Origin: Flavobacterium enshiense DK69
GTDB lineage: Bacteria; Bacteroidota; Bacteroidia; Flavobacteriales; Flavobacteriaceae
NCBI RefSeq assembly: GCF_000498495.1
Contig: NZ_AVCS01000015.1
Coordinates: 186,001-250,000, forward strand
DNA: 64,000 nucleotides
Reading direction: 5' to 3'
The translations under genes and the position numbers were made by a program. Shown here piece by piece: positions 17,897 to 27,917 of the stretch. Position 1 is the stretch's first letter. Every line of letters starts with the position of its first letter. The notes below the pieces were generated by a model. It did not search any database and had not been told where the DNA came from. It was given only the letters and a program-made list of their open reading frames with translations.

Positions 17897-20038
17897 TTAA
17901 TCCTCTAATAAAACTTCCAAAATGGTAATGGCCGCTTCACTGATTTTAGTTCCAGGTCCGAAAACCGCAACCGCTCCCGCGTCAAACAAATACTGATAAT
18001 CCTGCGCCGGAATAACTCCGCCCACAATCACCATGATGTCTTCACGGCCGTATTTTTTCAGTTCTTCAATCACCTGAGGCACTAAAGTTTTGTGTCCGGC
18101 AGCCAATGAAGAAACGCCTAAAATGTGAACGTCATTTTCAACTGCTTGTTTCGCAGCTTCGGCAGGAGTTTGGAACAATGGACCAATGTCTACGTCGAAA
18201 CCTACATCTGCATAACCGGTAGCTACTACTTTCGCGCCACGGTCGTGTCCGTCCTGACCCATTTTGGCAATCATAATACGTGGGCGACGGCCTTCTTTTG
18301 ATGCGAATTCGTCGGCCAGCGTTTTAGCTTTTTCAAAGCTGTCGTCGTTTTTAATTTCTTTACTGTACACGCCGCTAAATGATCTGATTTGTGCTTTGTA
18401 TCTTCCAAAAACGGTCTCCAATGCGTCACTGATTTCACCTAAAGTGGCTCTGTGACGTGCTGCATCTACCGCCAAATCCAATAAGTTTCCTTCACCACCT
18501 TGTGCACAAGCTGTCAGTTTTGTTAAACATTCCTGTACTTTTTGTGTGTTTCGGGTCGCTTTTATGTTTTCCAGACGCTCAATCTGTTCTCTTCGAACGG
18601 TTTGGTTGTCTACTTCTAAAATATGTAAAGGGTCTTCTTTTTCCAGACGGAATTTATTCACCCCAACAATAATATCCTGTCCGCTGTCGATACGCGCTTG
18701 TTTACGTGCCGCCGCTTCTTCGATACGCAATTTCGGAATTCCTTCTTCAATCGCTTTGGTCATACCGCCCAAAGATTCCACTTCTTCGATCAATGCCCAG
18801 GCTTTGTCGGCTATTTCTTTCGTTAGGCTTTCTACGTAATAACTTCCTGCCCAAGGATCTACCGTTTTACAGATTTTCGTTTCTTCCTGTAAAAAGATTT
18901 GTGTGTTTCGGGCAATACGCGCAGAGAAATCGGTTGGTAAAGCAATCGCTTCGTCTAATGCATTCGTATGTAAGGACTGTGTTCCCCCGAAAGCCGCAGC
19001 TGCTGCTTCAATGGCTGTACGCGCAACGTTGTTGAAAGGATCCTGCTCGGTTAAACTCCAACCCGAAGTTTGGCAGTGTGTTCTCAATGCCAATGATTTT
19101 TCGTCCTGCGGATTGAATTGCTTCAATAATTTAGCCCAAAGCATACGTCCGGCTCTCATTTTGGCAATTTCCATAAAATGGTTCATACCAATCGCCCAGA
19201 AGAACGATAAACGCGGAGCAAATTCGTCGATTTTCATTCCGGCTGCCAATCCGGTGCGGATGTATTCCAATCCGTCGGCTAAAGTATAAGCTAACTCGAT
19301 ATCGGCAGTAGCTCCGGCTTCCTGCATGTGGTAACCCGAGATTGAAATCGAGTTAAATTTTGGCATTTTTTTACTGGTATAGTCGAAAATATCAGCAATG
19401 ATTTTCATTGATGGTGTAGGAGGGTAGATGTACGTGTTACGCACCATGAACTCCTTAAGGATGTCGTTTTGAATCGTTCCCGAAAGCAATTTGGCATCAA
19501 CGCCCTGTTCTTCGGCAGCTACGATGTAGAAAGCCATAATTGGCAATACCGCTCCGTTCATAGTCATGGAAACCGACATTTCTCCCAGTGGAATCTGGTC
19601 GAAAAGGATTTTCATGTCTTCTACTGAGTCGATGGCTACTCCGGCTTTCCCAACGTCACCCACAACGCGCTCGTGATCGGAATCATATCCGCGGTGTGTC
19701 GCTAAGTCAAATGCTACCGATAATCCTTTTTGTCCTGCTGCTAAGTTACGGCGGTAGAACGCGTTACTTTCTGTTGCGGTAGAGAATCCTGCGTACTGGC
19801 GTACAGTCCAAGGTCGGCGTACATACATAGTAGCGTATGGTCCGCGTAAATTCGGTGCAAAACCGGCTCCGAAACCAATGTGTTCCAAACCTTCCAGATC
19901 TGATTCGGAATAGGTAGGTTTTACTTCGATGCCTTCAGCGGTTAAGAAGCTTTCAGCGTTTAGCTGTTGGCTTTCAGCTAATGGCTGGTCGCTAATGGCT
20001 GATTGCTTAAAATTTATATGTTGAATGTCTTTTCTCAT
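17897..20038 (-). CDS. scpA: Methylmalonyl-CoA mutase, large (catalytic, cobalamin-binding) subunit
   Basis: The 713-residue catalytic subunit interconverts methylmalonyl-CoA and succinyl-CoA with adenosylcobalamin. The TIM-barrel substrate domain runs to about residue 540 ([40 protein letters not shown]). The B12-binding domain follows with the DGHDRG motif (lower-axial His) near residue 590 and the end [11 protein letters not shown]. Residues about 11-36 are a variable linker encoded by a phrase repeat (19932-20006). It lies downstream of mutA with an 18-base gap, and a decayed copy of its C-terminus is found at 14612. It funnels propionate and branched-chain breakdown into the TCA cycle. 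Confidence 0.96.
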   Translation of the reverse strand: MRKDIQHINFKQSAISDQPLAESQQLNAESFLTAEGIEVKPTYSESDLEGLEHIGFGAGFAPNLRGPYATMYVRRPWTVRQYAGFSTATESNAFYRRNLAAGQKGLSVAFDLATHRGYDSDHERVVGDVGKAGVAIDSVEDMKILFDQIPLGEMSVSMTMNGAVLPIMAFYIVAAEEQGVDAKLLSGTIQNDILKEFMVRNTYIYPPTPSMKIIADIFDYTSKKMPKFNSISISGYHMQEAGATADIELAYTLADGLEYIRTGLAAGMKIDEFAPRLSFFWAIGMNHFMEIAKMRAGRMLWAKLLKQFNPQDEKSLALRTHCQTSGWSLTEQDPFNNVARTAIEAAAAAFGGTQSLHTNALDEAIALPTDFSARIARNTQIFLQEETKICKTVDPWAGSYYVESLTKEIADKAWALIEEVESLGGMTKAIEEGIPKLRIEEAAARKQARIDSGQDIIVGVNKFRLEKEDPLHILEVDNQTVRREQIERLENIKATRNTQKVQECLTKLTACAQGGEGNLLDLAVDAARHRATLGEISDALETVFGRYKAQIRSFSGVYSKEIKNDDSFEKAKTLADEFASKEGRRPRIMIAKMGQDGHDRGAKVVATGYADVGFDVDIGPLFQTPAEAAKQAVENDVHILGVSSLAAGHKTLVPQVIEELKKYGREDIMVIVGGVIPAQDYQYLFDAGAVAVFGPGTKISEAAITILEVLLED
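19932..20006 (-). repeat. Degenerate AGCTGAAAGC-phrase repeat inside the mutase N-terminus
   Basis: On the minus strand the bases coding residues about 11-36 are built of short related phrases (CAGCCATTAGC, then GCTGAAAGCC and so on). The encoded stretch [19 protein letters not shown] is low in complexity and unlike mutases in general. It looks like an intergenic-type simple repeat that entered the coding region in frame. Confidence 0.65.
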
Positions 20039-20056
20039 TTTCAGTGCAAATGCTTA

Positions 20057-21421
20057 TTACTTTTCCGTTTCCAAACGTTCCTGTTCCATTTTCTCTGCCA
20101 ATCGTTTTTCGATAATTGGTGTGATTAACGTCTTACGTGGATTAGTTTTTACGAATGGGAACAATTCTAACTCATGGTGCATGCGGTCATCTTTGTTCGG
20201 GTATTTGTTGGTTCCCAATAAGATTTCTTTTCCATTGTCGAATAATTCCTGTTCTTTATCAGCGCTTTCCTTGATTTTACGCTGGATAGTCCCTTCAATT
20301 AACTGTGTAATGAAACCGCCATTCGCTTCGATGTCTTTGAATAATTGCAACGCTTTTTCAGCTAACTGCTGGGTTAGGGTTTCAATGTAATAAGTACCGT
20401 CGGCCGGGTTGTTCACTTTGTCAAAATAACTTTCGTGCTTTAAAACCAATAACTGGTTACGCGAAATTCGGTCACCAAACTCATTGTCTTTATGATAGAT
20501 GGCATCGTATGCCAAATTCGAAACCGCATCGGCTCCTCCTAAAATTGCACTCATACATTCGGTTGTAGTGCGAAGCATGTTTACGTTGTAATCGTATAAG
20601 GTTTTGTTACGTTTTGTAGGTGTAGCTATGATGTGACAGCTGATTTCGTTATTGTATTCTTTGGCCAACGTGTTGAATAAAATGCGCAATGCTCTCAGTT
20701 TGGCAATTTCAAAGAAATAATTTGTTCCGACAGCCACCTGAACGGTTACTTGCTGACTGAAATCTGCAACGCGGTTGAAATATTCGTTAGCGTGTGCCAA
20801 AGTGTAAGCCAATTGCTGCACCATATTTGCACCTGCATTTTGATACAATCCGGCGTTAATGCTTAAAAACGAAATGTTCCTGCAGCTTTTTACCAGATTG
20901 TTTAAGACAGCAAAATCGCCTTCTACGTTAGAAAACAGATTGCCTTCTTTAGCGAATTGTCCGATTGGATCTACTAAAACGTGAATGGTAGCCGAATGGT
21001 TGGAGGCAATTTCATCAATCTTTTTAATGAAATCTTCCGATAAAAAATGCATCGAAATATATATCGGCGTAGTTGCAAGCGGAAAGGCAGTCAATAATCT
21101 ATTGATATCAACCGAATCATTTTCTAAAGTAAAACGGATGCTTTCGGCACCTCGGTTTAAGGTATCCAAGGCTCTTGCAATGGATTTGTCTAAATCGTGT
21201 ACAAAAATATCCTGAACGATTTTGAAATTGGTCGCTTCCGTATTGGCGGAAAACGATTTTGTTTCTTCGTCAACGTGATAAAACGGGCGTACTTTTATGC
21301 CTTCCGGACTTTCCCAAACTAAAGTTTCATTGTAATCGGCACCTTTCAGTTCATATTGAATCTGATTTTTCCATTGTTTGGAAGAAACGCCTTCAAATTC
21401 AGTAAACAGCTTTTCGCTCAT
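20057..21421 (-). CDS. mutA: Methylmalonyl-CoA mutase, small subunit
   Basis: The 454-residue non-catalytic partner subunit of methylmalonyl-CoA mutase. It keeps the barrel domain (KQWKNQIQYELKGADYNE at the start; FEIAKLRALRILFNTLAKEY; DGTYYIETLTQQLAEKALQL) but lacks a C-terminal B12-binding module, ending about 200 residues before the large subunit's equivalent. It is 18 bases upstream of the large-subunit gene and 15 bases after the ftsB-like gene, so all lie on one transcript starting at udk. The heterodimer acts in the cytosol with MeaB as chaperone. Confidence 0.93.
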   Translation of the reverse strand: MSEKLFTEFEGVSSKQWKNQIQYELKGADYNETLVWESPEGIKVRPFYHVDEETKSFSANTEATNFKIVQDIFVHDLDKSIARALDTLNRGAESIRFTLENDSVDINRLLTAFPLATTPIYISMHFLSEDFIKKIDEIASNHSATIHVLVDPIGQFAKEGNLFSNVEGDFAVLNNLVKSCRNISFLSINAGLYQNAGANMVQQLAYTLAHANEYFNRVADFSQQVTVQVAVGTNYFFEIAKLRALRILFNTLAKEYNNEISCHIIATPTKRNKTLYDYNVNMLRTTTECMSAILGGADAVSNLAYDAIYHKDNEFGDRISRNQLLVLKHESYFDKVNNPADGTYYIETLTQQLAEKALQLFKDIEANGGFITQLIEGTIQRKIKESADKEQELFDNGKEILLGTNKYPNKDDRMHHELELFPFVKTNPRKTLITPIIEKRLAEKMEQERLETEK

Positions 21422-21436
21422 AGTGTGTGTTTTGAG

Positions 21437-21778
21437 TTATTCCGCACCCTCTTTAGGAGCTTCATCTTCAAATTCTATTATATAAATATCTTCGTTCTCG
21501 CGTTTCATGTAGTATTTCTCGCGAGCATATTTTTCTACCTGTGCCGGATTTCTCAGTTTTTTTATATTACTGTTATCCTTTCGGATTTCGTCCTGGTAGT
21601 ATTGTTTGTTGTCTTCAAGTTCTTCTATTTCCTTGTCTAAAACACGATGCTCCAGGTAGGAGTAGTTGTCCAGAAAAAGCATCCAGATCGTAAAAAAAAG
21701 CAACACCAATATATATCGGTTTCCGAAAACTTTCAGAAACGGATGTTTGACGGCTAAATTTTGAAATGCTTTTTTCAT
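21437..21778 (-). CDS. Septum formation initiator (FtsB/DivIC) family protein
   Basis: A 113-residue bitopic membrane protein with a cytosolic N-terminus, one membrane helix (YILVLLFFTIWMLFLD, residues 22-37), and a coiled coil (EIEELEDNKQYYQDEIRK) with the family end motif KLRNPAQVEKYAREKYYMK. FtsB/DivIC links early and late divisome proteins via FtsL and FtsQ. It is placed between udk and mutA in an apparent operon. Confidence 0.88.
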   Translation of the reverse strand: MKKAFQNLAVKHPFLKVFGNRYILVLLFFTIWMLFLDNYSYLEHRVLDKEIEELEDNKQYYQDEIRKDNSNIKKLRNPAQVEKYAREKYYMKRENEDIYIIEFEDEAPKEGAE

Positions 21779-21796
21779 TGTTTAAATATATGAAAA

Positions 21797-22405
21797 TTAA
21801 CCAATACGCTGATTGATGACCGCGCGAACCACATCGATGGCTACTGTATTGTATTTGTCGTTCGGAATAATGATGTCGGCAAATGCTTTGGTAGGTTCGA
21901 TAAATTGCTCATGCATTGGTTTTAGGGTGTTTTGGTAACGGTTTAAAACCTCTTCCATGTCACGTCCGCGTTCGGCAATATCTCTTTTTAGGCGGCGGAT
22001 TAAGCGCTCGTCGGAATCAGCGTGAACAAAGATTTTAATGTCGAACATTTCGCGTAATTCGGGATTCGTAAGAATTAAAATGCCTTCAACAATCATTACT
22101 TTTCTCGGATGCGTAACGATGGTATCGTCTGTTCTGTTGTGCGTTACAAAGGAATAGATGGGCTGTTCGATGGTTTTGCCTTCTTTTAAATCTTTCAAAT
22201 GGCTGACCAATAATTCGAAATCGATGGCTCTCGGATGATCGAAATTGATAAGGGCGCGTTCGTCAAAACTCAGGCCGTGAGAGGCTTTGTAGTAAGAGTC
22301 CTGAGAAATGATTCCCACTTCGGTTTCCGGAAGTTCATTCATGATCTGATGAACTACGGTTGTTTTTCCGCTTCCCGTACCACCGGCAATTCCAATAATC
22401 AGCAT
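21797..22405 (-). CDS. udk: Uridine kinase
   Basis: Phosphorylates uridine and cytidine in pyrimidine salvage. From the ATG at 22405 the protein has 202 residues; the longer frame upstream would add 27 residues before the natural start MLIIGIAGG. The P-loop GGTGSGKTT is at residues 8-16 (Lys14). SQDSYYK, NFDHPRAID and VEGILIL are typical of the uridine/cytidine kinase family. It is first of the udk-ftsB-mutA-scpA run. Confidence 0.94.
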   Translation of the reverse strand: MLIIGIAGGTGSGKTTVVHQIMNELPETEVGIISQDSYYKASHGLSFDERALINFDHPRAIDFELLVSHLKDLKEGKTIEQPIYSFVTHNRTDDTIVTHPRKVMIVEGILILTNPELREMFDIKIFVHADSDERLIRRLKRDIAERGRDMEEVLNRYQNTLKPMHEQFIEPTKAFADIIIPNDKYNTVAIDVVRAVINQRIG

Positions 22406-22818
22406 AAAATCGTTTGTTAATTTGTCTTGGCAAAAATAGGAATTTATCAATTGAAAAAAACGATTATCGGAACGGAATACAAACAAAAAATCCCCGCCGA
22501 ATCAGGAAAGGATTTGAAGGCTTTGTTTTTTACAGTATTCTTACTGTTTTTCATAATTCTCTTTGTTGATGAGGTCATTGTAGATAGAGCTGATAAAATT
22601 TGTGTTTGTTGAATCTGTCTGAGGATAATAAAAAATGGATTTTCTTACGATTAAAAAATATTATTGCTAAATTTACTATATTGAACTGATACATAATCAG
22701 TAGTTTAAGTCTTTTTTTGTTGAAAGCCCCATTTTCGTTTCTTGAAAGAAGATCAAGTTGAAATTTATCTTGAAGGATGTTTTTTTGGCGTACTGATAAT
22801 CACTAAAATCATTGAAGA
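22406..22818. other. Intergenic region between udk and the malic enzyme gene
   Basis: About 410 AT-rich bases between two divergent genes. They should hold both promoters, but no strong TAnnTTTG box or stable hairpin was found, and no convincing coding frame. Confidence 0.5.
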
Positions 22819-24435
22819 ATGGAAAAAAGCAGAGGTTATTCATTGTTGCGCAACCCAGGAAAAAATAAGGGGGCAGCATTTTCAATGGAAGAAAGACGGG
22901 AATTCGGTTTGGAAGGTTTGCTGCCAGATAGTGTAGAGACTATTGAAACCCAGATGATGCGGGTGCATAAGCAACTAAATAATTTTGAAAAACCGATTAA
23001 TAAGTATATTTATCTGATGAATTTGTACGACACGAATGAAACCCTGTTTTTTAGGGCTGTTGCAAGCAAACCGTCAGTTTACCTGCCTTTGGTGTATACG
23101 CCGACTGTTGGGGAAGCCTGTCAGGCATTTGGGCATATTGCAAGGCGTCCGAGAGGCCTTTATATTTCCATTAATCAAAAGGACCGTATCAAGGAAATAC
23201 TCAGAAATTGGTTTACCACTGATGTCAGATTTGCCGTGGTCACTGATGGGCAGCGTATCCTCGGGCTTGGTGATTTAGGTGTTTTCGGTATTGGTATCCC
23301 CATTGGTAAGCTGGCTCTCTATACCAGTTGTGCCGGAGTGCCTCCGAAACACACGCTGCCCATAGTTTTGGATGTGGGGACTAACAATGAAGATTTTTTA
23401 AAAGATCCGCTTTATCCAGGTATAAAACAAAAAAGGGTTACCGGTAAAGAGTATGATGATTTCATCGAGGCTTTTGTCGATGCTATAAATGAAGTTTTTC
23501 CTAAAATCTGTATTCAGTGGGAAGATTTTGCCGGGGTAAATGCCATTCGTATTTTGGATCAGTATCGTTATAAAATCAGTACGTTCAATGATGATATACA
23601 AGGTACCGCAGCCATTGCTACTGCCGGTTTTATTGCCATCAGCCGGCTTATGAAAAAAAAGTTTCGTGAGCAGCGTTTCCTTTTTTTGGGTGCAGGTGCT
23701 GCAGCGTTTGGAATAGCTAATATGCTGGTGCAGAAATTCAAGAAAGACGGCTTAAGTGAAGAAGAAGCACTCGGACAAATATGGATGTTTGATGTTAACG
23801 GATTGCTTGTGAAATCGCGAACAGATTTGGCAGGACATCAAAAGGCTTTTGCGCATGAAAGTGAAGCCTGTGATGATTTTGCTGAGGCTGTACTCAGAAT
23901 TAAACCAACAGCAATCCTAGGGGTGAGTACCGTTGGAGGAGCTTTCAATCAGCAGGTTATTGAGAATATGAGTCTGGTAAACGATCAACCGATTATTTTT
24001 CCGTATTCCAATCCTACTTCACATTCAGAATGTACTGCTGAAGACGCCTATAAATGGAGTAAAGGGAAGGCTATTTTTGCCAGCGGGAGTCCGTTTGCCT
24101 CAGTGACTTATGAGGGAAAAACGTTTACACCTGGGCAGGGTAATAATGTTTTTATTTTTCCGGCAATGGGATTGGCAATATTTGCGACTCAAGCCAAAAG
24201 GATTACCGATGAAATGCTCATCGTTGCCGCCGAAGCCGTCGCGGAACAAATATCCGATGAAGATTTTCAAAAAGGTTTGATTTATCCTCATGTCGACAAT
24301 ATCGCTCAGGTTTCCTTAAATGTTGCTGAAAAAATAGCCGAAGAAATTTTCAATAGTGGATTGGCTGATGTTGACAGACCGGAAGACATCCGGGCTTTTA
24401 TCAAAAGCAAAATGTATGAACCAGATTATAAATAA
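22819..24435 (+). CDS. NAD-type malic enzyme (malate dehydrogenase, oxaloacetate-decarboxylating)
   Basis: A 538-residue malic enzyme of the long form (SfcA/MaeA and mitochondrial type), which converts malate to pyruvate, CO2 and NAD(P)H. Seen motifs: VYTPTVGEACQAFGHI, the Tyr/Lys region ending with GLGDLGVFGIGIPIGKLALY, the metal-binding WEDFAGVNA, and the Rossmann motif FLGAGAAAFGIA. The C-terminus (SPFASVTYEGKTFTPGQGNN) matches the long form. Bacteroidota more often carry the MaeB type with a phosphotransacetylase-like tail, so this form is less usual here. It is a single gene with its own terminator. Confidence 0.9.
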   Translation: MEKSRGYSLLRNPGKNKGAAFSMEERREFGLEGLLPDSVETIETQMMRVHKQLNNFEKPINKYIYLMNLYDTNETLFFRAVASKPSVYLPLVYTPTVGEACQAFGHIARRPRGLYISINQKDRIKEILRNWFTTDVRFAVVTDGQRILGLGDLGVFGIGIPIGKLALYTSCAGVPPKHTLPIVLDVGTNNEDFLKDPLYPGIKQKRVTGKEYDDFIEAFVDAINEVFPKICIQWEDFAGVNAIRILDQYRYKISTFNDDIQGTAAIATAGFIAISRLMKKKFREQRFLFLGAGAAAFGIANMLVQKFKKDGLSEEEALGQIWMFDVNGLLVKSRTDLAGHQKAFAHESEACDDFAEAVLRIKPTAILGVSTVGGAFNQQVIENMSLVNDQPIIFPYSNPTSHSECTAEDAYKWSKGKAIFASGSPFASVTYEGKTFTPGQGNNVFIFPAMGLAIFATQAKRITDEMLIVAAEAVAEQISDEDFQKGLIYPHVDNIAQVSLNVAEKIAEEIFNSGLADVDRPEDIRAFIKSKMYEPDYK

Positions 24436-24459
24436 AAAAGGTATTATTTAAAGTAAACA

Positions 24460-24490
24460 AAAATCCCTTCTGAAAAACAGAAGGGATTTT
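24460..24490. terminator. Bidirectional rho-independent terminator
   Basis: A 13-bp perfect stem (AAAATCCCTTCTG with its complement) around an AAAAA loop, between the convergent malic enzyme and metal-binding protein genes. Confidence 0.9.
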
Positions 24491-24509
24491 AAGTTTTTAA
24501 TATTTTAGT

Positions 24510-24869
24510 TTAAACTTTACAGCATCCGTCTAGTTTTTCGTAACCTTCAGGATTGGCTTTAATGTCGTCTGCGTCGTATCCTAAGTTGCTGATAGCTCTT
24601 TTAATTGCTGCTAAATCGGTTTTTTTGGAATTGAAAATTACTTCTATTGTCATTTCTTCGACATTAAGTGTGACCATTTGTATTCCTTTTTCCTTAATCA
24701 ATGTCTTTTGAAATAATTGTCCGCAGGTTTCACATTCTTTGCAGTGATCGCAGGTGATGGTTGTTTTGATAACTGCTTTTTGCGTTTTTTTGGACTGCTG
24801 GGCAAGCGCTGTGTTTGAAACCGATGTTAATAAAAGGAATGCTATTGCTAATTTGAAAATGGATTTCAT
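24510..24869 (-). CDS. Exported heavy-metal-associated (HMA) domain protein
   Basis: A 119-residue protein with a signal peptide ending near TALAQQ and an HMA/MerP-like ferredoxin fold. The metal-binding loop is expanded: CDHCKECETCGQLF carries four cysteines rather than the usual CxxC, and the C-terminus adds a GCC motif. It may bind copper, zinc or mercury in the periplasm. It is single, with no transporter adjacent. Confidence 0.8.
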   Translation of the reverse strand: MKSIFKLAIAFLLLTSVSNTALAQQSKKTQKAVIKTTITCDHCKECETCGQLFQKTLIKEKGIQMVTLNVEEMTIEVIFNSKKTDLAAIKRAISNLGYDADDIKANPEGYEKLDGCCKV

Positions 24870-25063
24870 ATCAAGATAGATTATTGTTTGTGTTTCTTTG
24901 TTTGAAATTGACTTTACTTTTAAAAGTGCTAATATACTAAATCAATCCTTTCGTTTTATTTTGGAAAGTCAAAATGTAATCAAGTAAAAAATCCTATTTC
25001 CATTGTAAGATAACCAGGATGAACACAGATTGTAAAACACATTTCCGAGCGGCATCAAACCTG

Positions 25064-27406
25064 TTATTTTAGTTTAAAAGTTACTTTATCTATTTTGCCT
25101 GTGAATGCATTATTCCATTCGTCATAGTCATCTGTAACTGGTGAATAAGCATCTTTACCAATATCTGCGGTTTCTGCCGCCAGTGAATACAACTGTCCCA
25201 TTGTTTTCTCTATTCTGCCCTGCGCCACCTGTTTTCCATTGACTAATATTTTACCGGTTCCTCCCTTATTGATTCCGCCTCCATCATAATCGAAATCATA
25301 AACCAGAGTCACCTTTCCTTTCGGAAGCTTCTCATTAGATTCAATAACATATTTTTCGCGGGCAAGCCAATTATAAACATATTTGGGTTTTCCATCTTTT
25401 ACATATAAACTCCAGCCTCCAAATTTTCCGGCCTGTGAAAAAATAACGCCTTCAGCTCCAGTTTCAGGTATTTCGAGATGTGCTGTAATGGTCATCGAAA
25501 CGGACTTGGTATTTATAAAGCTATTTTCTGTTAAACCGGGCATACCTGGATAAATTGTGAGCGTCTTCCTTCCAAACATAATGTCTGGTCTGCCTGCAAC
25601 CACTGGATTTAACCTTTCGGCTCTTCGATCGTCTAGTGGAAACACATTATTCTTCAGTGCCTCCTTGGTGAAGAGTGCTTTCATTTCCTCCAGTTTTTCA
25701 GGATGTTTGGAAGCAAGATCATTGGCCAATCCAAAATCTTCCTTCATATTATACAACTCCCATTTATCTTTATTAAAATCATTGGTACGAAGCTGAGGTT
25801 CCCATAAAGCACTGTGTATGGTAGCTGCTAGCCAACCGTCGTGGTAAATACTTCTATTGCCTGCAGTTTCATTATATTGGATGGTATGTTTTTCTTTAGC
25901 ATTACCATTTTCAAATGAATAAGCCATACTTACACCTGCTATAGGAGTTTGCTCAATTCCGTTGACAATCTTAGGTTCTGGTATACCTATAGTCTCCAGT
26001 ATAGTCGGGACAATGTCTATTAAATGCGTGTATTGTCTGCGTTTTTCTCCCTTTGCCTTTATTCCTTTGGGCCATTGAAGTGCCATTCCTGCTATGTTAC
26101 CTCCTCCGTGAGCAAAAGTAATTCCCAAAGTACATGGTGTGCCACCTGCCATTGCCCATCCAACAGCGTAATTCGGATAAGAGTTTGGTCCGCCATATTC
26201 AGGGAGACGGCTTAATAAATAAGGAATTTCTTCTGGAGCTCCATTCAATCCGGACCATTCCACAAATGTTCCGTTTAAATCCCCAACTACAGAAGAACCG
26301 TTATCGCCAAAGATGTAAATGAATAAGGTATTGTCAAGTACGCCAATATCTTGTAATCCGTCCATCAATCGGCCTACTTCGTAATCGGCATGTTCTGTAA
26401 GAGTTGCATAAACTTCCATTTGACGGGTTAGAACTTTCTTGGCATCGGCTGAAAGCTCATTCCATTTTTGAACAGTCTCAGGATTCTTGGCTAATTTGGT
26501 GCCAGGTGGAACAATGCCTAATTTTATCTGTCGAGCCAATACTTCTTCCCTGTATTTATCCCAACCCATATCAAATTTTCCTTTGTACTTTTCTTTTTTC
26601 ATCCAATCAGTTGGAGGGGTATGGGGCGGATGACTCGCACTTTGTGCATAGTAAACAATGAAAGGGCGATCAGGAGTCAGAGAACGTGTAGCTCTAACCC
26701 ATTCCAAAGTTTTAGTAGTAAGGTCTGAGTTAAAATGGTAATTCTTCTCTTTGGGCGTGCCAATCCAAGTAGTTCCATCGATTAGGCTTGGGAAAAATAA
26801 TGACTGCTCACCTGCGAGATAACCATAAAACTTGTCCCATCCTCTTCTGGCGGGCCAAAGATTGTATGGACCACTGATATTAACCTGATTATCGGGAACC
26901 TCGTTACACTTGCCAAAATAACCGGTACAATAGCCCCAGGCCTGTAAAATTTGGCCAATTGAAGAAATGGAAGGAGGGCAAATTCCATCATCCCCCGGAT
27001 AAGATGTGTTGGTACCAGTAACTCCCGCCATGTGATTCTGATGGCTGTTTCTGCCAGTTAGTAAAGCTACACGACTTGGAGAGCATAAAGCATTTACGTG
27101 AAAATTGGTGTAGAGTAAGCCGTTTTTCGCGACCCTATCCATCGTTGGTGTGTTAATGCCGCCTCCCATTGTTGATGGATCTGAATAACCCGTCTGATCC
27201 ATCAGCACAATAACAATATTGGGTGCACCTGCAGGAGGTTTTACTTCAAAAGGCTTTGGAGGAGGGACTTTACGCCAATCTTGTTCGGTTATCTGAGGTT
27301 GTTTTGGAGGAAGAATTGGAAGAACTTCCCCTTTTTTATCCTGCCCCAATAATGATATAGGTTGGAATAAAATGTATATTAAATACAAAAAGAAAAACTT
27401 TTTCAT
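25064..27406 (-). CDS. Arylsulfatase, S1 family, with altered active-site residues
   Basis: A 780-residue exported sulfatase (signal peptide, residues 1-22). The formylglycine motif CSPSR is at 108-112 within ALCSPSRVALLTGR, and the metal residues in FGDNGSSVVG and the histidines of SASHPPHTPP are present. Two usual active-site positions differ: the first metal motif reads MDQTGYSD (Gln71 in place of the second Asp of DDxG), and the catalytic GKxH reads GKCNEVP (Asn168 in place of His). The C-terminal 180 residues form a LamG-like domain usual for this long subfamily. No sulfatase-maturating enzyme is encoded nearby. It may have altered or weak activity, or another substrate class. Confidence 0.85.
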   Translation of the reverse strand: MKKFFFLYLIYILFQPISLLGQDKKGEVLPILPPKQPQITEQDWRKVPPPKPFEVKPPAGAPNIVIVLMDQTGYSDPSTMGGGINTPTMDRVAKNGLLYTNFHVNALCSPSRVALLTGRNSHQNHMAGVTGTNTSYPGDDGICPPSISSIGQILQAWGYCTGYFGKCNEVPDNQVNISGPYNLWPARRGWDKFYGYLAGEQSLFFPSLIDGTTWIGTPKEKNYHFNSDLTTKTLEWVRATRSLTPDRPFIVYYAQSASHPPHTPPTDWMKKEKYKGKFDMGWDKYREEVLARQIKLGIVPPGTKLAKNPETVQKWNELSADAKKVLTRQMEVYATLTEHADYEVGRLMDGLQDIGVLDNTLFIYIFGDNGSSVVGDLNGTFVEWSGLNGAPEEIPYLLSRLPEYGGPNSYPNYAVGWAMAGGTPCTLGITFAHGGGNIAGMALQWPKGIKAKGEKRRQYTHLIDIVPTILETIGIPEPKIVNGIEQTPIAGVSMAYSFENGNAKEKHTIQYNETAGNRSIYHDGWLAATIHSALWEPQLRTNDFNKDKWELYNMKEDFGLANDLASKHPEKLEEMKALFTKEALKNNVFPLDDRRAERLNPVVAGRPDIMFGRKTLTIYPGMPGLTENSFINTKSVSMTITAHLEIPETGAEGVIFSQAGKFGGWSLYVKDGKPKYVYNWLAREKYVIESNEKLPKGKVTLVYDFDYDGGGINKGGTGKILVNGKQVAQGRIEKTMGQLYSLAAETADIGKDAYSPVTDDYDEWNNAFTGKIDKVTFKLK

Positions 27407-27883
27407 ACTAAATAGGATTTAGTTACTAAAAAAAAAACAAAAAAACGGTGTATAAATTTACAAAAAATAAAATACATTTTTAAGTTATGTTGTTGATTAT
27501 GTTTTAGTTGCGGAATATTTGGTCTATTGGTGTATTGAATACCACTGATAGAATGAAAATTAACCGTTGTCTTGTTTTTAGGTGTCTAATAGCCTTTTTC
27601 TAGTTTAGCAGGGGTGTTTAGAGTCTAACAAGGTCTAAATTCCAGCGAATTGCTTTCTGGTCAAATAAATTAAGGATTGTATTAAATACGGGAAGTATTC
27701 GTTTCTAAGGTATTTGAGATGTTGAGAAAAAGCGTGTTTGCTTGTAAAATTGGGTGGCAGGATTATTCTATGATCCTGATTTGGATTTGTTGCTAAACAA
27801 ATCCTTTAAAGTTTCTGTGAAACTTTTGGTCTTTTTTGTTTTTAATAAAATTTCAAGCGAACTTGAATTTTACCAAAAACAAA
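27407..27883. other. Intergenic region upstream of the sulfatase gene
   Basis: About 480 bases between the sulfatase start and the tRNA-Pro terminator. It is AT-rich with no convincing frame. A small frame running from 27754 into the tRNA is not credible. It probably contains the sulfatase promoter. Confidence 0.5.
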
Positions 27884-27912
27884 AAATCCCTTCAGCAGAG
27901 CTGAAAGGATTT
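27884..27912 (-). terminator. Terminator of the tRNA-Pro gene
   Basis: AAATCCCTTCAGC at 27884-27896 pairs with GCTGAAAGGATTT at 27900-27912, with one mismatch. On the minus strand it follows the tRNA and ends in a T-run. Confidence 0.75.
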
Positions 27913-27917
27913 GTTTG

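Noticed and set aside
18264..19289. Several frames on the plus strand opposite the mutase gene
   Set aside because: They lie fully antisense to a clear, highly conserved enzyme and show no protein-like composition.
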